This document shows positions 47,031-55,677 of a DNA stretch of 64,000 nucleotides, piece by piece. The stretch comes from Pontivivens nitratireducens (lineage in GTDB: Bacteria; Pseudomonadota; Alphaproteobacteria; Rhodobacterales; Rhodobacteraceae), in assembly GCF_014235845.1 (NCBI RefSeq), contig NZ_JACJUQ010000005.1:62001-126000 (forward strand). The letters run 5' to 3'. The position numbers and the translations under genes were made by a program. Numbering within the stretch: position 1 is the stretch's first letter; every line of letters starts with the position of its first letter. Under the pieces are notes generated by a model that did no database searches, was not told where the DNA came from, and saw only the letters and a program-made list of their open reading frames with translations.

Positions 47031-48167
47031 ATGACCATCAGAACTCTCATCACGGCTGGCACGCTTGCAGCGTTGAGCGCGACCACCGCCCTTGCCGATG
47101 TGAAGGTCGGCATGATCACCACCCTTTCGGGCGGCGGTGCGGGGTTGGGCATCGATGTGCGGGACGGATTCATGCTGGCGGTTGAACAGTCGGGTCGGGA
47201 CGATATCGAAGTCATCATCGAGGACGACCAGCGCAAACCGGATGTTGCGGTGCAGCTGGCCGACCGGATGATCCAGTCCGAACAGGTCGATATCCTGACG
47301 GGCATCGTCTGGTCCAACCTCGCCATGGCGGTGGTGCCCTCGGCGGTGGCGCAGGGCAAGTTCTACCTGTCGCCCAATGCGGGGCCTTCGGCACTGGCCG
47401 GACGGGGCTGCGACCCGAATTATTTCAACATCGCTTGGCAGAACGACAACCTGCATGAGGCCGCCGGCGCATATGCCAACGATGCGGGATATACGAACAG
47501 CTTCATCCTGGCACCGAACTATCCTGCCGGTCAGGATGCGTTGATGGGGTACAAGCGCATGTATGATGGCGAACTGGGGGGCGAGATCTACACGCAGCTT
47601 GGTCAGACCGATTATGCGGCGGAAATCGCGCAGATCCGCGCCTCGGATGCGGACAGCGTGTTTTTCTTCCTGCCCGGCGGCATGGGGATTTCATTCCTGA
47701 AACAATATGCGGACAGCGGCGTCGATCTGCCGGTGGTCGGGCCCGCGTTCAGCTTTGACCAGGGCATATTGCAAGCGGTGGGCGCCGCGGCGCTGGGCGT
47801 GCACAACACCTCGCAATGGAGCAAGGACCTCGACAACCCGACCAATATCGCCTTTGTCGAAAGTTTTCAGGCGGAATTCGGCCGTCTGCCTTCGCTTTAT
47901 GCCAGTCAGGGATTCGACACGGCGAACCTGATGATTTCAGCGATGGAAGTCGCTGACGTGGACGATCAGGACGCGTTCCGCGCAGCACTTGAGGCCGCCG
48001 ATTTCGACAGCACGCGCGGCGATTTCGCGTTCGGACCGAACCACCATCCCGTGCAGGACATCCATGTGCGAAAGGTCGTGCAGGAGGGGGACGTTTTCAC
48101 CAATGTCATCGTCGCCACCGCCCTGACGGATCATGCGGATGCCTACGCGGCGGAATGCCAGTTCTGA
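47031..48167 (+). CDS. LIV-type ABC transporter substrate-binding protein (second system)
   Basis: A 378-residue type I periplasmic receptor with a Sec signal (1-22, ending ALA). VGMITTLSGGGAGLGIDVRDGFMLAVEQSG is the usual N-terminal lobe; later GCDPNYFNIAWQNDNLHEAAG resembles receptors for aromatic or amide compounds. It begins 78 bases after urtE; a TGACAA/TTGTCA repeat at 46970-46993 in that gap is weak. The ligand is unknown. Confidence 0.88.
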   Translation: MTIRTLITAGTLAALSATTALADVKVGMITTLSGGGAGLGIDVRDGFMLAVEQSGRDDIEVIIEDDQRKPDVAVQLADRMIQSEQVDILTGIVWSNLAMAVVPSAVAQGKFYLSPNAGPSALAGRGCDPNYFNIAWQNDNLHEAAGAYANDAGYTNSFILAPNYPAGQDALMGYKRMYDGELGGEIYTQLGQTDYAAEIAQIRASDADSVFFFLPGGMGISFLKQYADSGVDLPVVGPAFSFDQGILQAVGAAALGVHNTSQWSKDLDNPTNIAFVESFQAEFGRLPSLYASQGFDTANLMISAMEVADVDDQDAFRAALEAADFDSTRGDFAFGPNHHPVQDIHVRKVVQEGDVFTNVIVATALTDHADAYAAECQF

Positions 48168-48180
48168 TCTGATGCCGTAT

Positions 48181-48200
48181 CGGGCCTGATCGCAGGCCCG
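48181..48200 (+). other. Intercistronic hairpin after second LIV receptor
   Basis: CGGGCCTG-ATCG-CAGGCCCG: a perfect 8-bp stem with a tetraloop, 13 bases after the receptor stop, followed by TTC only. Confidence 0.65.
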
Positions 48201-48217
48201 TTCAACTGGAGTTCTGC

Positions 48218-49138
48218 ATGTCGATGATCCTGTTGATCGAACAGGTCCTGAATGGGCTTCAGTTCGGTGTGATGCTGTTCGTGATGGCGGCGGGCCTGAC
48301 ATTGGTGTTCGGGGTGATGGGGCTGATCAATCTGGCCCACGGATCGCTGTACATGATCGGCGCCTTCGCGGCGGCGACTGTGGCGGGGATGACGGGATCA
48401 TTCCTGCTGGCGTTGGCGGCCAGTCTGGCGGCGGCGGCCGCGGCGGGCGCGATTGTGGAGGTCGTGGTGATCCGCAGGCTCTATGCACGCGATCACCTCG
48501 ATCAGGTGCTGGCGACCTTCGCCTTGATTCTGATCTTTTCCGAAGGCACCCGCTGGCTGTTCGGATCGTTTCCGCTGTTTCTGGACGTGCCAGACTGGTT
48601 GCGCGGGCCGGTCAGTCTGCCCGGTGGTATCCTGTACCCGGCCTACAGGCTGGCCATTATCGGGGTCGGACTGGCCGTCGCGCTGGGATTGTGGGCGTTG
48701 ATCGCGCGCACGCGTCTGGGCATCCGCATCCGCGCGGGTGAGAGTGATCGGGAGATGATCGCCGCATTGGGGGTCGATATCTCGAAACTGTACACGCTGG
48801 TTTTCGCGCTGGGGGCCGCTTTGGCCGGATTGGCCGGGGCTCTGGTCGGGGCAATCCAGTCGGTGCAGGTCGGAATGGGGGAACCTGTGATGATCCTCGC
48901 CTTCGTCGTGATCGTGATCGGAGGCATCGGCTCGATCAAGGGGGCGCTGGTCGCATCATTGCTGGTCGGGGTCACGGATACGCTGGGAGGGGTGCTGCTG
49001 CCTGTTGCCTTCGCCCAGATCATGCAGCCGTCGAACGCCATGCTTGTCGGATCGGCTCTGGCCTCCATGCTGATCTACATCCTGATGGCGGTCGTGCTGG
49101 TGGTGCGACCCTCCGGCCTGTATGGGGCGCGGGCATGA
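48218..49138 (+). CDS. LIV-type ABC transporter permease (LivH-like, second system)
   Basis: A 306-residue inner-membrane subunit with the signature GVMGLINLAHGSLYMIGAF near 30-48 and the conserved loop GADIxK-like text (ALGVDISKLYTLVFALGAALAGLAGAL). GGAG ribosome site; ATGA overlap with the next permease. Confidence 0.9.
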   Translation: MSMILLIEQVLNGLQFGVMLFVMAAGLTLVFGVMGLINLAHGSLYMIGAFAAATVAGMTGSFLLALAASLAAAAAAGAIVEVVVIRRLYARDHLDQVLATFALILIFSEGTRWLFGSFPLFLDVPDWLRGPVSLPGGILYPAYRLAIIGVGLAVALGLWALIARTRLGIRIRAGESDREMIAALGVDISKLYTLVFALGAALAGLAGALVGAIQSVQVGMGEPVMILAFVVIVIGGIGSIKGALVASLLVGVTDTLGGVLLPVAFAQIMQPSNAMLVGSALASMLIYILMAVVLVVRPSGLYGARA

Positions 49139-50118
49139 TCGCGGAAAAACACCTCAACTGGCTGATCTCGGCAGTGCTGCTGGCCGTGCCGGTCGCGGCC
49201 TGGCTGGCGGGCGAGGTCTACACCGTGACGCTGGCGACGCGGGTGGCGGTGCTGGCCCTGGCCGGCGTCGGGCTGAACCTGGCGCTCGGCTCCGGCGGGC
49301 TGGTCAGCCTGGGCCATGCCGCATTCTTCGGTGCGGGGGGCTATGCGATGGGCATCCTGGCCAGTCACGCGCAAAGCTATCAACCGCTGATGGAGTGGCC
49401 CTTTCTGATCGAGGGCACGAAATCCATGCCAGTGATATGGCTGGTCGCGATTGCATCCGGCGCAATATCGGCGCTGGCGATCGGGGTGCTGAGCCTGCGC
49501 ACCTCGGGCGTGTACTTTATCATGATCACACTCGCCTTTGGTCAGATGTTCTATTATTTCGCGATCTCGTGGCCTGCCTATGGTGGTGAGGACGGGTTGA
49601 GCATCTATGTGCGTAACGGTTTTCCGGGGCTCGATACGCTGCAACCGATCCAGTTTTTTGCCTTGTGCTATGCCTTGCTGATCGTGGCGCTGGTGCTGTG
49701 CGCGCGGATCAACGCCTCACCCTTCGGTCTGGCGTTGAATGCGGTGCGGCAAAGCGCCCAGCGGGTGGAGACGGTGGGCCTGTCGCCCCTTCGCCTGCGC
49801 CTGACGGCGTTCGTCCTGTCCGGCGCGATCACCGCGTTGGCCGGGGCCCTGTTTGCTGACCTCAACCGGTTCGTCAGCCCGACGATGTTCAGCTGGCAAA
49901 CCAGTGGGGAGATCATGGTCTTTGTCATTCTGGGGGGAGTCGGGCGACTATATGGCCCGGTAATCGGCGCTGCGGTGTTCATCATGCTCGAACACTGGCT
50001 GGGGGGCGTCAGCGAGTATTGGCAACTGTTTCTGGGCGTACTGTTGCTGGGAGTCGTCCTGTTCGCACGGGGCGGATTGATCGGCGTGTTCGCCCGGCGG
50101 AGGGTCGGGCATGGCTGA
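49135..50118 (+). CDS. LIV-type ABC transporter permease (LivM-like, second system)
   Basis: A 327-residue inner-membrane subunit, signature GSGGLVSLGHAAFFGAGGYAMG near 51-72 and TSGVYFIMITLAFGQMFYYFA. It overlaps the ATPase gene by 8 bases. Confidence 0.9.
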   Translation: MIAEKHLNWLISAVLLAVPVAAWLAGEVYTVTLATRVAVLALAGVGLNLALGSGGLVSLGHAAFFGAGGYAMGILASHAQSYQPLMEWPFLIEGTKSMPVIWLVAIASGAISALAIGVLSLRTSGVYFIMITLAFGQMFYYFAISWPAYGGEDGLSIYVRNGFPGLDTLQPIQFFALCYALLIVALVLCARINASPFGLALNAVRQSAQRVETVGLSPLRLRLTAFVLSGAITALAGALFADLNRFVSPTMFSWQTSGEIMVFVILGGVGRLYGPVIGAAVFIMLEHWLGGVSEYWQLFLGVLLLGVVLFARGGLIGVFARRRVGHG

Positions 50119-50854
50119 TCCGGTTCTGGAGTTGAAGGACGTCTGCAAGAGTTTCGGTGCCCTGAAGGCGAGCGACCACGTTTCACTCGACCTGAGGGCC
50201 GGTGAAATCCATGCCTTGATCGGGCCGAACGGGGCCGGAAAATCGACCCTGATCGCCCAGATCGCGGGCAGTCTGGCACCGGACAGCGGGTCGATCCATT
50301 TCGACGGACAGGATGTGACCCATCTGGGACCGAGCGCACGGGCACGGCTGGGGCTGGCACGCTCGTTCCAGATCAGCGCCGTCGTGCCGGGATTTACCGT
50401 GGCGCAGAATATCCTGCTGGCGGTTCAGGCGCGTGCGGGACGCAGCTATACGATGTGGAGCAAGGCCGATGATATGGCCAGCGATCAGGTGGCGCGTTGG
50501 GCAGATATGGTGGGTCTGTCCGACAGGCTGGGTGCCGCCGCCTCCGATATTGCACATGGAGAGCGTCGGCGCCTTGAAATCGCGATGGCGCTGGCGATGC
50601 GGCCCAAGGCCTTCGTTCTGGACGAACCGATGGCCGGAATGGGGACGGAGGGTGTCAGCGCCATGACATCGCTCCTCGACCCGTTGCGGTTGCAGGCTCC
50701 TATTTTGCTGGTGGAACACGACATGCAGGCGGTCTTCGCGCTTGCCGATCGGGTCAGTGTATTGGTCTACGGCCGTATCATCGCCACCGGCACCGTCGCG
50801 CAAATTCGGCGCGATCCCTTGGTGCGGCAGGCCTATCTGGGGGATGAAGCGTGA
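50111..50854 (+). CDS. LIV-type ABC transporter ATPase (LivG-like, second system)
   Basis: A 247-residue ATPase: Walker A GPNGAGKST, LivG-type signature IAHGERRRLEIAMAL, Walker B FVLDEPMAGMG and VEHDMQAVF switch. Overlaps the LivF-like gene by 4 bases. Confidence 0.9.
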   Translation: MADPVLELKDVCKSFGALKASDHVSLDLRAGEIHALIGPNGAGKSTLIAQIAGSLAPDSGSIHFDGQDVTHLGPSARARLGLARSFQISAVVPGFTVAQNILLAVQARAGRSYTMWSKADDMASDQVARWADMVGLSDRLGAAASDIAHGERRRLEIAMALAMRPKAFVLDEPMAGMGTEGVSAMTSLLDPLRLQAPILLVEHDMQAVFALADRVSVLVYGRIIATGTVAQIRRDPLVRQAYLGDEA

Positions 50855-51540
50855 GCTTGCTCGAAGTGCGTGATCTCAAGGCGTCCTATGGCGGATCACC
50901 GGCCCTGTTCGGCGTTGACCTCAGCGTGGAGGAGGGCGAGGTGGTCGCTCTGATGGGCCGCAATGGCATGGGCAAGAGCACGACGATACGCTGTATCTGC
51001 CGGATGATGCCGTTAGATGTCGGAACGCTCAGCTTCGCTGGTCAGGATGTGCGATCGCTGCCCTCCCATGCGGCTGCTCGCCTCGGCATCGGTCTGGTGC
51101 CTGAAGGGCGGCGATGTTTCCCCAATCTGAGTGTTCGCGAAAACCTGATTGCCGCAGCCCGGCCCGGCCATTGGGACGCGGCACGGGTCGCCACACTGTT
51201 TCCGCGGCTGGCCGAACGCTCGGGTCAGAGCGCGGCCACCCTCTCGGGCGGGGAGCAGCAGATGCTGGCCATCGGGCGCGCGCTGATGACCAACCCGCGC
51301 ATGTTGATCCTGGACGAGGCGACGGAGGGGCTGGCCCCTCTGGTTCGGCAGGAGATTCGCGAGGTGATCGCAGGTTTGAGCGGACAGAGCGGCCTGTCTA
51401 TCCTCATCGTGGACAAGTCGCTTCGCGAACTGTCGCATATCGCCCGGCGCGTGGTTATATTGGAGCGGGGGCGCAGCGTCCTGAACGATGCGATATCCGC
51501 AGTGACCCCACAGGTGGCTGACCGATATCTGGGCGTATAG
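50851..51540 (+). CDS. LIV-type ABC transporter ATPase (LivF-like, second system; GTG start)
   Basis: A 229-residue ATPase: Walker A GRNGMGKST, signature LSGGEQQMLAIGRAL. Walker B ends DEATEG instead of the usual DEPTEG, and the switch position reads VDKS. Start is GTG overlapping the previous stop. Last gene of the second LIV-type system. Confidence 0.9.
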   Translation: MSLLEVRDLKASYGGSPALFGVDLSVEEGEVVALMGRNGMGKSTTIRCICRMMPLDVGTLSFAGQDVRSLPSHAAARLGIGLVPEGRRCFPNLSVRENLIAAARPGHWDAARVATLFPRLAERSGQSAATLSGGEQQMLAIGRALMTNPRMLILDEATEGLAPLVRQEIREVIAGLSGQSGLSILIVDKSLRELSHIARRVVILERGRSVLNDAISAVTPQVADRYLGV

Positions 51541-51934
51541 GCTGGGCGGCTGGCAGCGAACCTGTCCGAGCGATTTCTACTTTCAACGGCGGTGAGAGGA
51601 GGCGGCGAGGGGATCTGCCCCGACCGTTCCACTAGGGGTGAAAAACATCGTTCGTGCGGACGATCAGATGTGCCTTTCCGTGGGGGAAAGACATTTTGCA
51701 AACTGTGCCGATAGCGTGCGTATTTGTACCGACGCTGCGGGACAACTGAATTAATTGTCAGTCATCGCAAGGCGGATTTGGCTGTCCCAATATGCTGAAG
51801 CTTAAACGGCCTAAGTATATGCCATCGCCTCGATAAATGACCTTGCACCCCTCCGACGTCCCCGGGGTGCTCGGTTTCGCCGGAACACGGGTATGCCCCC
51901 CATTCGTGTTCCGGCATTACACCCTGAACGTTGC
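51541..51934. other. 394-base convergent intergenic region without a gene
   Basis: No coding region or known RNA is seen between the convergent ATPase and Crp-type genes. It contains small inverted repeats (CTTTCC/GGAAAG near 51675-51690; GACAA/TTGTC around AATTAATT near 51742-51760; GCACCCC 51845-51851 with GGGGTGC 51864-51870) and is more AT-rich than its surroundings in the middle. Confidence 0.5.
51879..51915. terminator. Strong 11-bp hairpin downstream of the Crp-type gene
   Basis: GCCGGAACACG (51879-51889) is the exact complement of CGTGTTCCGGC (51905-51915), loop 15 bases. It lies 19 bases beyond the Crp-type stop codon. There is no T-run on either strand, so a transcript-end protector or factor-assisted terminator is more likely than an intrinsic one. 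Confidence 0.6.
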
Positions 51935-52654
51935 TTAGGAGGCGTCGATATCTCCCATGTCGTGGGCGTGCTGGATCAATCTGTCAGGTTCGAAAAAAGT
52001 AATGCAGCCCCGCCGTGTGCCGATAATGCCCATTTGGGCCAGGACGCTCAACTCACGGCTGACGGCCTCACGGTTTGCGCCGACCTGCGCGGCGATCTCG
52101 GCATGGGTTGGGGCGGGGCGCAGTTCGCCGCCCTCGACCAGAACGCTTTGTTCCAGTCCGGCTCGCACCAGAAACAAAGTCAGACGATCCGCCAGTTTCA
52201 GTGCCGTCAATTCGAAGCTGCGCTGCGTCAGATTTCGCACCTTCTCAACCATATCGCCCAGCAGGACCTGTGCCACACCCGGTTGATCCCGTATCAGGGC
52301 GCGCAAGGTCCGGCCGGGCAGGCGTGCCAGTTCCGCCGGGGTGCGGGCGAAGATGCTGGCAGACCGTTCGCCGCCTCCGATTGCGGCGATCTCTCCGAAA
52401 TAGGTGCCGCGCTGCATCTCGCCCAGGGCGACTTCACGACCGCGCCCGGAAATCAGGATGGCCGTCAGTTGACCGCTCAACACCAGATAGAAGTCATCGG
52501 ATTTGTCCAGGTGTTGCACCACCAGTTCACCACGCTCCGGTCGCACGATGTCGACGCGGTTCGCCAGGTCAGACAATGCATCGGCGTCGAGTGAGGCGAA
52601 TATATCGAACTCCGCCAGTGATGACGGCAGATCACAACGCTTTATCATGGTCAT
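51935..52654 (-). CDS. Crp/Fnr-family regulator with an intact cyclic-nucleotide pocket
   Basis: A 239-residue regulator: cNMP-binding beta-barrel at about 15-130 and a winged helix near 170-225 (HAEIAAQVGANREAVSRELSVL). The phosphate-binding cassette reads FGEIAAIGGGERSAS with Glu88, Arg97 and Ser98, the residues that hold cAMP in Crp. The cysteines needed for an Fnr iron-sulfur cluster are missing. Since the three-gene operon nearby encodes a cyclase, it is the likely receptor for that signal. An alternative start is 52648. Confidence 0.88.
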   Translation of the reverse strand: MTMIKRCDLPSSLAEFDIFASLDADALSDLANRVDIVRPERGELVVQHLDKSDDFYLVLSGQLTAILISGRGREVALGEMQRGTYFGEIAAIGGGERSASIFARTPAELARLPGRTLRALIRDQPGVAQVLLGDMVEKVRNLTQRSFELTALKLADRLTLFLVRAGLEQSVLVEGGELRPAPTHAEIAAQVGANREAVSRELSVLAQMGIIGTRRGCITFFEPDRLIQHAHDMGDIDAS

Positions 52655-52736
52655 CCCCTATGTCCCTTTGACAGACTGGTACTATTGCAGTGAACACGAT
52701 TATCTGCCCGCGACGCGGTTAGTTAGGACAAAGCTG
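52655..52736. promoter_or_regulatory. Divergent promoter region, Crp-type gene and FAD oxidoreductase
   Basis: An 82-base gap with a good -35 (TTGACA, 52668-52673) for the rightward gene but a weak -10 (TGAACA at 52691), which suggests an activator-dependent promoter. ACTG-N9-CAGT at 52675-52691 overlaps it. No clean TGTGA-N6-TCACA site is present. Confidence 0.4.
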
Positions 52737-54665
52737 ATGACACTAGCAAGTAAAACGAAGGTTTTGATCCTGGGGGGCGGGTGCGGTGGCGTTGCTGCGG
52801 CCTATACGCTTGGCGCGACGCCCGAACGGCGCGAGACCTTCGATGTCACGCTGTGTTCGCAAGGATGGCGGATCGGGGGCAAGGGGGCCAGCGGACGCAA
52901 TGCCGCCGATCACCAGCGGATAGAGGAACACGGCCTGCATCTGTTCCTCGGGTTTTACCGAACGGCCTTCACGATGCTGCGCGATGCCTATGCCCAATTG
53001 AACGGTGTGCAAGACGGGGTGTTCCCCTCGGTTGAGGAGGCGTTCACCCCCCAGCACCACGTTACGTTATGGGCGGCCCCTGGCGATGGCGGGGGGGCGG
53101 GGTGGAAGGATTACACCCTGATGGCCCCCCGATGGCCCGGCCTGCCGTGGGATGCGGACGAGGACGATTTGCGCCAAGCCCCCGACAGGCTGGCCGAACT
53201 GATGCGGATCGAGGCCGCGCATGTCGGCGCGGACCGTTTGCGCACCCCGCTCGACCCCGACCGACATGCCCATGCGAAGCCCGAGGAGCGTGAGAGTCTG
53301 TTCGCCTGGTTCCTGGACGAGTTGCACGACATGGATTGGTCGCTGGGCTGGCACGTGTTCAGGGACCTACTCGAAATCGGGGGGGCGGTGTTGCGGGGGT
53401 ATTTCGCGGATGTGTTGCCGCATGGCTGGAATGCCTGGCATCGAATCGACCATCTGGATTTTCGCGCCTGGCTGATGATGCACGGGGCCAATGCCTCCGC
53501 CGCGTGGTCCGAGACGATCCGCGTCATCTACGATCTGGCCTTTGCGTATCGGGGCGGGGACGGGGACGATCTCTCCGACGCGGATATCGCTGCGGGCGCA
53601 TGTCTCAAGCTGATCCTCGATCTGGTGGCGGGCTATCGTGGTGCGCCGATGTGGCGCATGAACGCCGGGATGGGCGACACGGTCTTTACCCCGCTGGTGA
53701 AGTGCATTGCACGGCAAGGCGGCAAGATCAGGCTGTTCCAACGGGTCAGGGAGATCGAATTCGACGGCGACCGGGTCGTGCGGGTGCGCATGTCGGTTCA
53801 GGCCGCGCTGGCCGGGCAGGGCTATGATCCGTTCGTTCGGGTCAACGGTCTGGATTGTTGGCCCAGTTCGCCGCTTTGGGATCAGCTCTCTGCTGACACG
53901 CCGCGTGTGAACTTCGAGGATGCGTGGACGCATGTTTCGATCGCGGAGCATGTGCTGGAGGTAGGGCGCGATTTCGATCACGTCATTCTGGCGATTCCCC
54001 CCGCCGCGGCCGCACCGTTGACCGACGGGCTGGCGCGGACCAACCCCGATTGGGCGCGCATGTTGGACACGGTCGGCAGCGCGTCGGTCGCGACGCATTC
54101 CGTTCAGCTATGGCTGGACCGAACCACGGTCCAGGCCGGTTGGGCCGAGAGTGTGGAGCCGGTGTCCGGCGCCTGTGCGCCGCCCCTGGGAACATGGGCC
54201 GACATGACACATCTGATTGCCCATGAAACATGGCCATCGGGGCAGGCGAAAAGCTGTCAGTATCTGGTCAGCGTCACGGAACTGCCGCCCGACCTGCCAC
54301 CGATCACGGTCGAGGCGCCACATGTGCAGATCGAGGCGAACACGGCGGGACAGACCTTTACCAACGTATGGTTGGACGCGAATGCCCATATCCTGTGGCC
54401 AGGGATCGCGACACCGGGCGCGTTCGACCGGCAGCGGATCGTCAGCACCTACGACCACGTCAATATCTCACCCAGCGAGCGTTACGTCCGCACCCCTCCC
54501 GGCAGTGTGGTGGACCGTTTGCCGCCCGATTGGGACGGCGTGCGAAACATGAGCCTGGCCGGGGACTGGACGATCACCTCGATCAATGGCGGCTCGGCGG
54601 AGGCCGCACTGGAAAGCGGCAAGACCGCAGCCGATGCGCTGGTCCGTGCCGCAGGGGTGGCGTGA
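52737..54665 (+). CDS. FAD-dependent oxidoreductase (amine-oxidase/desaturase fold), copy 1
   Basis: A 642-residue flavoprotein: N-terminal FAD dinucleotide motif GGGCGG (13-18), GWRIGGKGASGR (43-54), EEHGLHLFLGFY, and the C-terminal FAD segment MSLAGDWTITSINGGSAEAAL. It resembles phytoene-desaturase-like proteins in layout. It shares its order of motifs with the gene at 55678-57636 and is a paralogue. Start at 52737 after AGGACA; the longer frame from 52503 crosses the Crp-type gene. Its 3' end faces the decarboxylase-like gene 9 bases away. Confidence 0.82.
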   Translation: MTLASKTKVLILGGGCGGVAAAYTLGATPERRETFDVTLCSQGWRIGGKGASGRNAADHQRIEEHGLHLFLGFYRTAFTMLRDAYAQLNGVQDGVFPSVEEAFTPQHHVTLWAAPGDGGGAGWKDYTLMAPRWPGLPWDADEDDLRQAPDRLAELMRIEAAHVGADRLRTPLDPDRHAHAKPEERESLFAWFLDELHDMDWSLGWHVFRDLLEIGGAVLRGYFADVLPHGWNAWHRIDHLDFRAWLMMHGANASAAWSETIRVIYDLAFAYRGGDGDDLSDADIAAGACLKLILDLVAGYRGAPMWRMNAGMGDTVFTPLVKCIARQGGKIRLFQRVREIEFDGDRVVRVRMSVQAALAGQGYDPFVRVNGLDCWPSSPLWDQLSADTPRVNFEDAWTHVSIAEHVLEVGRDFDHVILAIPPAAAAPLTDGLARTNPDWARMLDTVGSASVATHSVQLWLDRTTVQAGWAESVEPVSGACAPPLGTWADMTHLIAHETWPSGQAKSCQYLVSVTELPPDLPPITVEAPHVQIEANTAGQTFTNVWLDANAHILWPGIATPGAFDRQRIVSTYDHVNISPSERYVRTPPGSVVDRLPPDWDGVRNMSLAGDWTITSINGGSAEAALESGKTAADALVRAAGVA

Positions 54666-54674
54666 CCAGACGCC

Positions 54675-55673
54675 TCAGCCCGGTGCCTGCCACAGCGTCT
54701 TTCCGTTGCGGGTGGTGAAATCGAAGTTCACCCAGAACGCGAAGCGCGCCTGCGTGGTCAGCAGATCGCCGTCCCGCGTACCGGACAAGCCCAGATCGCG
54801 GGCGATCTGGTGGCTCTCGCAATCGCGGATCGTACAGGCCCACTGACCCGGCATCAGTCCGCCGCGATGTACGGCGTCCAGATGTGCAGGACTTTCGGTG
54901 ATTGCCTGATAGCAGGCCTTGGTCCAGTCCTCCGCCGCGCGAAATTGCTTGAGGTTCACGACAGGCACGATGAAATCGAACGCGAGCTTGCCGATATCCC
55001 ACACGAAGGCCGCGCCCTCCACCATGGTTTCCAGCAGACCTTGCGGGTGGCGCATCTGGTCCATGATAACGCTGAGCATACCGCCGATGTCCTGAAAGTC
55101 ATCGCGCCAGGGGCCGTGCACATCGGTGCCGGTGAGGGTGATCAGCTCCGCATTCTCGACCGCGCGGGTGGTGTCGGCGAATGTCGGAAAGATGGTAGTG
55201 CGCGCGACGAACCTGTCACCGGGATCGGTGACGAGCTGAATATCGCCCAGCGTCTTGCGGTATCCCCAGATCTCGCGCCCGACGACCAGCCCGGTATCGA
55301 CGTTGATAAACAGATAGGGCACCCAGAAGGTCAGCCGGGGAAAGATTTGCCCCTCGCGATATTCCCACAAGGGGACCCAGAACATCGCCTCCCTGTCGCC
55401 CTGCACGCCGATGGTCTGTGACAGGGATGTCGCGGCGGCCACCTCCAGAAAGGTCAGAAGGACCGTGTCGCCAACCGTCTCGTATCGCAGTTCTGGGGCG
55501 CAGGCGGCATTGAGCTGACTGTCCACAAAGGCCTGAACGCTGCGCGAATCCGCGTCGAGCGCGAAAGCATACGAGGTTGTCCCCTCCAGCCGCAAGGGCT
55601 GTGGAAAGCAGATCTCGCCGTGCCCCAGACGGTCCACGTAATCCGGCATCTTGCTGGTATCGGTCATGTCCAT
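54675..55673 (-). CDS. Acetoacetate-decarboxylase-superfamily protein
   Basis: A 332-residue protein of the ADC fold (about 90 residues longer than classical ADC). The active-site region reads GREIWGYRKTLGDIQL: Lys140 lines up with the Schiff-base lysine, but the next residue is threonine where ADC has a second lysine that tunes its pKa, and the preceding proline is arginine. Decarboxylation, or an aldol/dehydratase reaction as in some ADC-like enzymes, is possible. It is the last gene of the cyclase operon, 4 bases after the oxidoreductase. Confidence 0.78.
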   Translation of the reverse strand: MDMTDTSKMPDYVDRLGHGEICFPQPLRLEGTTSYAFALDADSRSVQAFVDSQLNAACAPELRYETVGDTVLLTFLEVAAATSLSQTIGVQGDREAMFWVPLWEYREGQIFPRLTFWVPYLFINVDTGLVVGREIWGYRKTLGDIQLVTDPGDRFVARTTIFPTFADTTRAVENAELITLTGTDVHGPWRDDFQDIGGMLSVIMDQMRHPQGLLETMVEGAAFVWDIGKLAFDFIVPVVNLKQFRAAEDWTKACYQAITESPAHLDAVHRGGLMPGQWACTIRDCESHQIARDLGLSGTRDGDLLTTQARFAFWVNFDFTTRNGKTLWQAPG

Positions 55674-55677
55674 ATCC

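Noticed and set aside
51541-51934. Small RNA or hidden small gene in the convergent gap
   Set aside because: Short frames there lack ribosome sites and coding character, and the hairpins do not form a recognisable RNA family.
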